Source: Deltaproteobacteria bacterium (GTDB lineage Bacteria > Myxococcota > Polyangia > Polyangiales > B10-G4). Taken from it: a stretch of 6,382 bases of DNA. How positions within the stretch are numbered: position 1 is the first letter of the stretch; the number at the start of each line of letters is the position of its first letter. Location: contig JAFDCW010000277.1 in assembly GCA_019312705.1 (NCBI GenBank), forward strand, positions 1 through 6,382. Reading direction: 5' to 3'. The position numbers were made by a program, and so were the translations under genes. The notes beneath the pieces are model-generated. The model did not search any database. It saw only the letters and a program-made list of their open reading frames with translations, and had not been told where the DNA came from. Shown here piece by piece: positions 5,465-6,382 of the stretch.

Positions 5465-6382
5465 GGCGCTTGGGCTTGGGAGGCGATTTGGGCCGCGGCG
5501 GGCGCCCCTTACGCATCGGCTACGGCCGAATCTTCCACGAGGCGAATACCTTTTCGCCCCTGCCCACCGAGCGCGAAGCCTTCACCGAGTTTCACCACGT
5601 CGAAGGCGAGGCCTTGGCGAAGGCGGCGACGCTCCGGGGCTCCGAACTCGTGGGGTACATGCCGCACGCGGAGATGACGGGCTTCGTCCAGGCGTCCCGC
5701 CTCGCCGGCGACGTCGAAACCGTCCCCCTCACATCGTCCCTCGCGGTCCCCGGAGGACCACTGCGCCGCGAGGTCTTCGATTGGTTGCTCGATAACCTCG
5801 AGGACAAGATCCGCGCGGCGGGTCCGATGGACGGCATCTACCTCGCCCTTCACGGTTCGATGGAGGTCCAGGGCGAGGGCGACGCCCCCGAGGCAGTGAT
5901 CCTGCGGCGGGCCCGCGAAGCCCTCGGCAAAGGCCCCCGAATCGCGGTGAGCTACGACCTGCACGCCAATCTATCCCAGGGGTTGGTCGACCCCGTCGAC
6001 GTGCTGATCGGCTACCGCAGCAACCCTCACTGGGACCTCGCGCCGACGGGCTTTCGGGCGGGCAATCGCCTGATCCGCACGCTCCGCGGCCAGTGCCGCC
6101 CGGTGCATGCCTTCCGCAAGCTGCCCGTAGTCCTCGGCGGCGGGACGACCATCGACTTCATGAAGCCGATGCGCGCCGTGTTCCGAGCGATGAAGGCGCT
6201 CGAAAAGGACCCCCGGGTCTTGAGCGCCAGCCTCTTCATGGTGCATCCGTATACGAGCGCGCCCGATCTCGGTTGGGCGGTGCACGTGTCGACCGACGGC
6301 GACCTCGCCCTCGCGGACGAACTCGCAGACCAGCTCGCAGACCGCGCCTTCGCCGTGCGCAAGGTTCCCCTGCCTCCCATGT
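5461..6382 (+). CDS. M81-family (MlrC-like) metallopeptidase, 3' end outside the window
   Basis: An open frame of 307 codons runs to the window end without a stop. It covers the N-terminal domain of the MlrC family (whole proteins are about 500 residues). GRIFHEANTFSP (22-33) is the family's opening signature; LALHGSM (128-134), SYDLHANLS (164-172) and GYRSNPHWD (184-192) follow, with His26, His131, Asp166, His168 and His190 as candidate zinc-site or catalytic residues. MlrC itself degrades linearised microcystin in sphingomonads; most relatives have no known substrate, so peptidase or amidohydrolase activity is inferred from family. The ATG overlaps the PLP gene stop by ATGA. Residues 1-16 are Gly/Arg-rich and unlike the family, whose members start near residue 18. 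A TTG at 5488 with GGAGG 4 bases before it is a possible alternative start. It is probably expressed with the TetR and PLP genes. Confidence 0.87.
   Translation, partial: MRRLGLGGDLGRGGRPLRIGYGRIFHEANTFSPLPTEREAFTEFHHVEGEALAKAATLRGSELVGYMPHAEMTGFVQASRLAGDVETVPLTSSLAVPGGPLRREVFDWLLDNLEDKIRAAGPMDGIYLALHGSMEVQGEGDAPEAVILRRAREALGKGPRIAVSYDLHANLSQGLVDPVDVLIGYRSNPHWDLAPTGFRAGNRLIRTLRGQCRPVHAFRKLPVVLGGGTTIDFMKPMRAVFRAMKALEKDPRVLSASLFMVHPYTSAPDLGWAVHVSTDGDLALADELADQLADRAFAVRKVPLPPM

Noticed and set aside
1..6382. CRISPR, tRNA, rRNA, insertion sequence or phage genes
   Set aside because: No spaced direct repeats, cloverleaf-like segment, transposase motif or terminal inverted repeats were seen on reading both strands.

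Overview
This GC-rich window (roughly two thirds G+C by eye) comes from a bacterial chromosome. A lipobox lipoprotein, tight gene packing and a ferritin-like protein of a type I associate with delta-proteobacteria suggest a Gram-negative organism such as a member of Myxococcota. That placement is an inference from style, not from a marker gene. Eight protein genes fill almost all of the window. No RNA gene, insertion sequence, CRISPR array or non-coding stretch over 300 bases was seen.

Left part (1-1869, all on the minus strand, read from right to left): a PaaI-type hotdog thioesterase (1444-1869), a short acidic Glu/Pro-rich lipoprotein with a 36-bp tandem repeat (1092-1352), a ferritin-like putative diiron protein (204-1088), and the first 53 codons of a HAD-superfamily hydrolase that leaves the window at base 1. 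The lipoprotein and ferritin-like genes are separated by 3 bases, and the ribosome binding site of the second lies in the last codons of the first, so they are very probably co-translated.

Middle (1934-3347): a plus-strand membrane-anchored dual-specificity-type phosphatase with an intact HCxxGxxRS loop starts divergently from the thioesterase. Its last 11 bases overlap the end of a minus-strand glutathione S-transferase-like gene (2595-3347).

Right part (3348-6382): the GST gene and a TetR-type repressor are divergent. The 78 bases between them hold two near-identical 13-bp palindromes (TGACGATTYGTCA) that look like TetR operators. The repressor gene overlaps by ATGA a soluble sphingosine-1-phosphate-lyase-like PLP enzyme, which in turn overlaps by ATGA an M81/MlrC-like metallopeptidase cut off by the window end. 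The simplest reading is a self-regulated operon (repressor, PLP lyase/decarboxylase, zinc peptidase) with a co-controlled divergent GST, perhaps for breakdown or detoxification of an amine- or peptide-like compound. The substrate cannot be told from sequence. This cassette is the most interesting part of the window.
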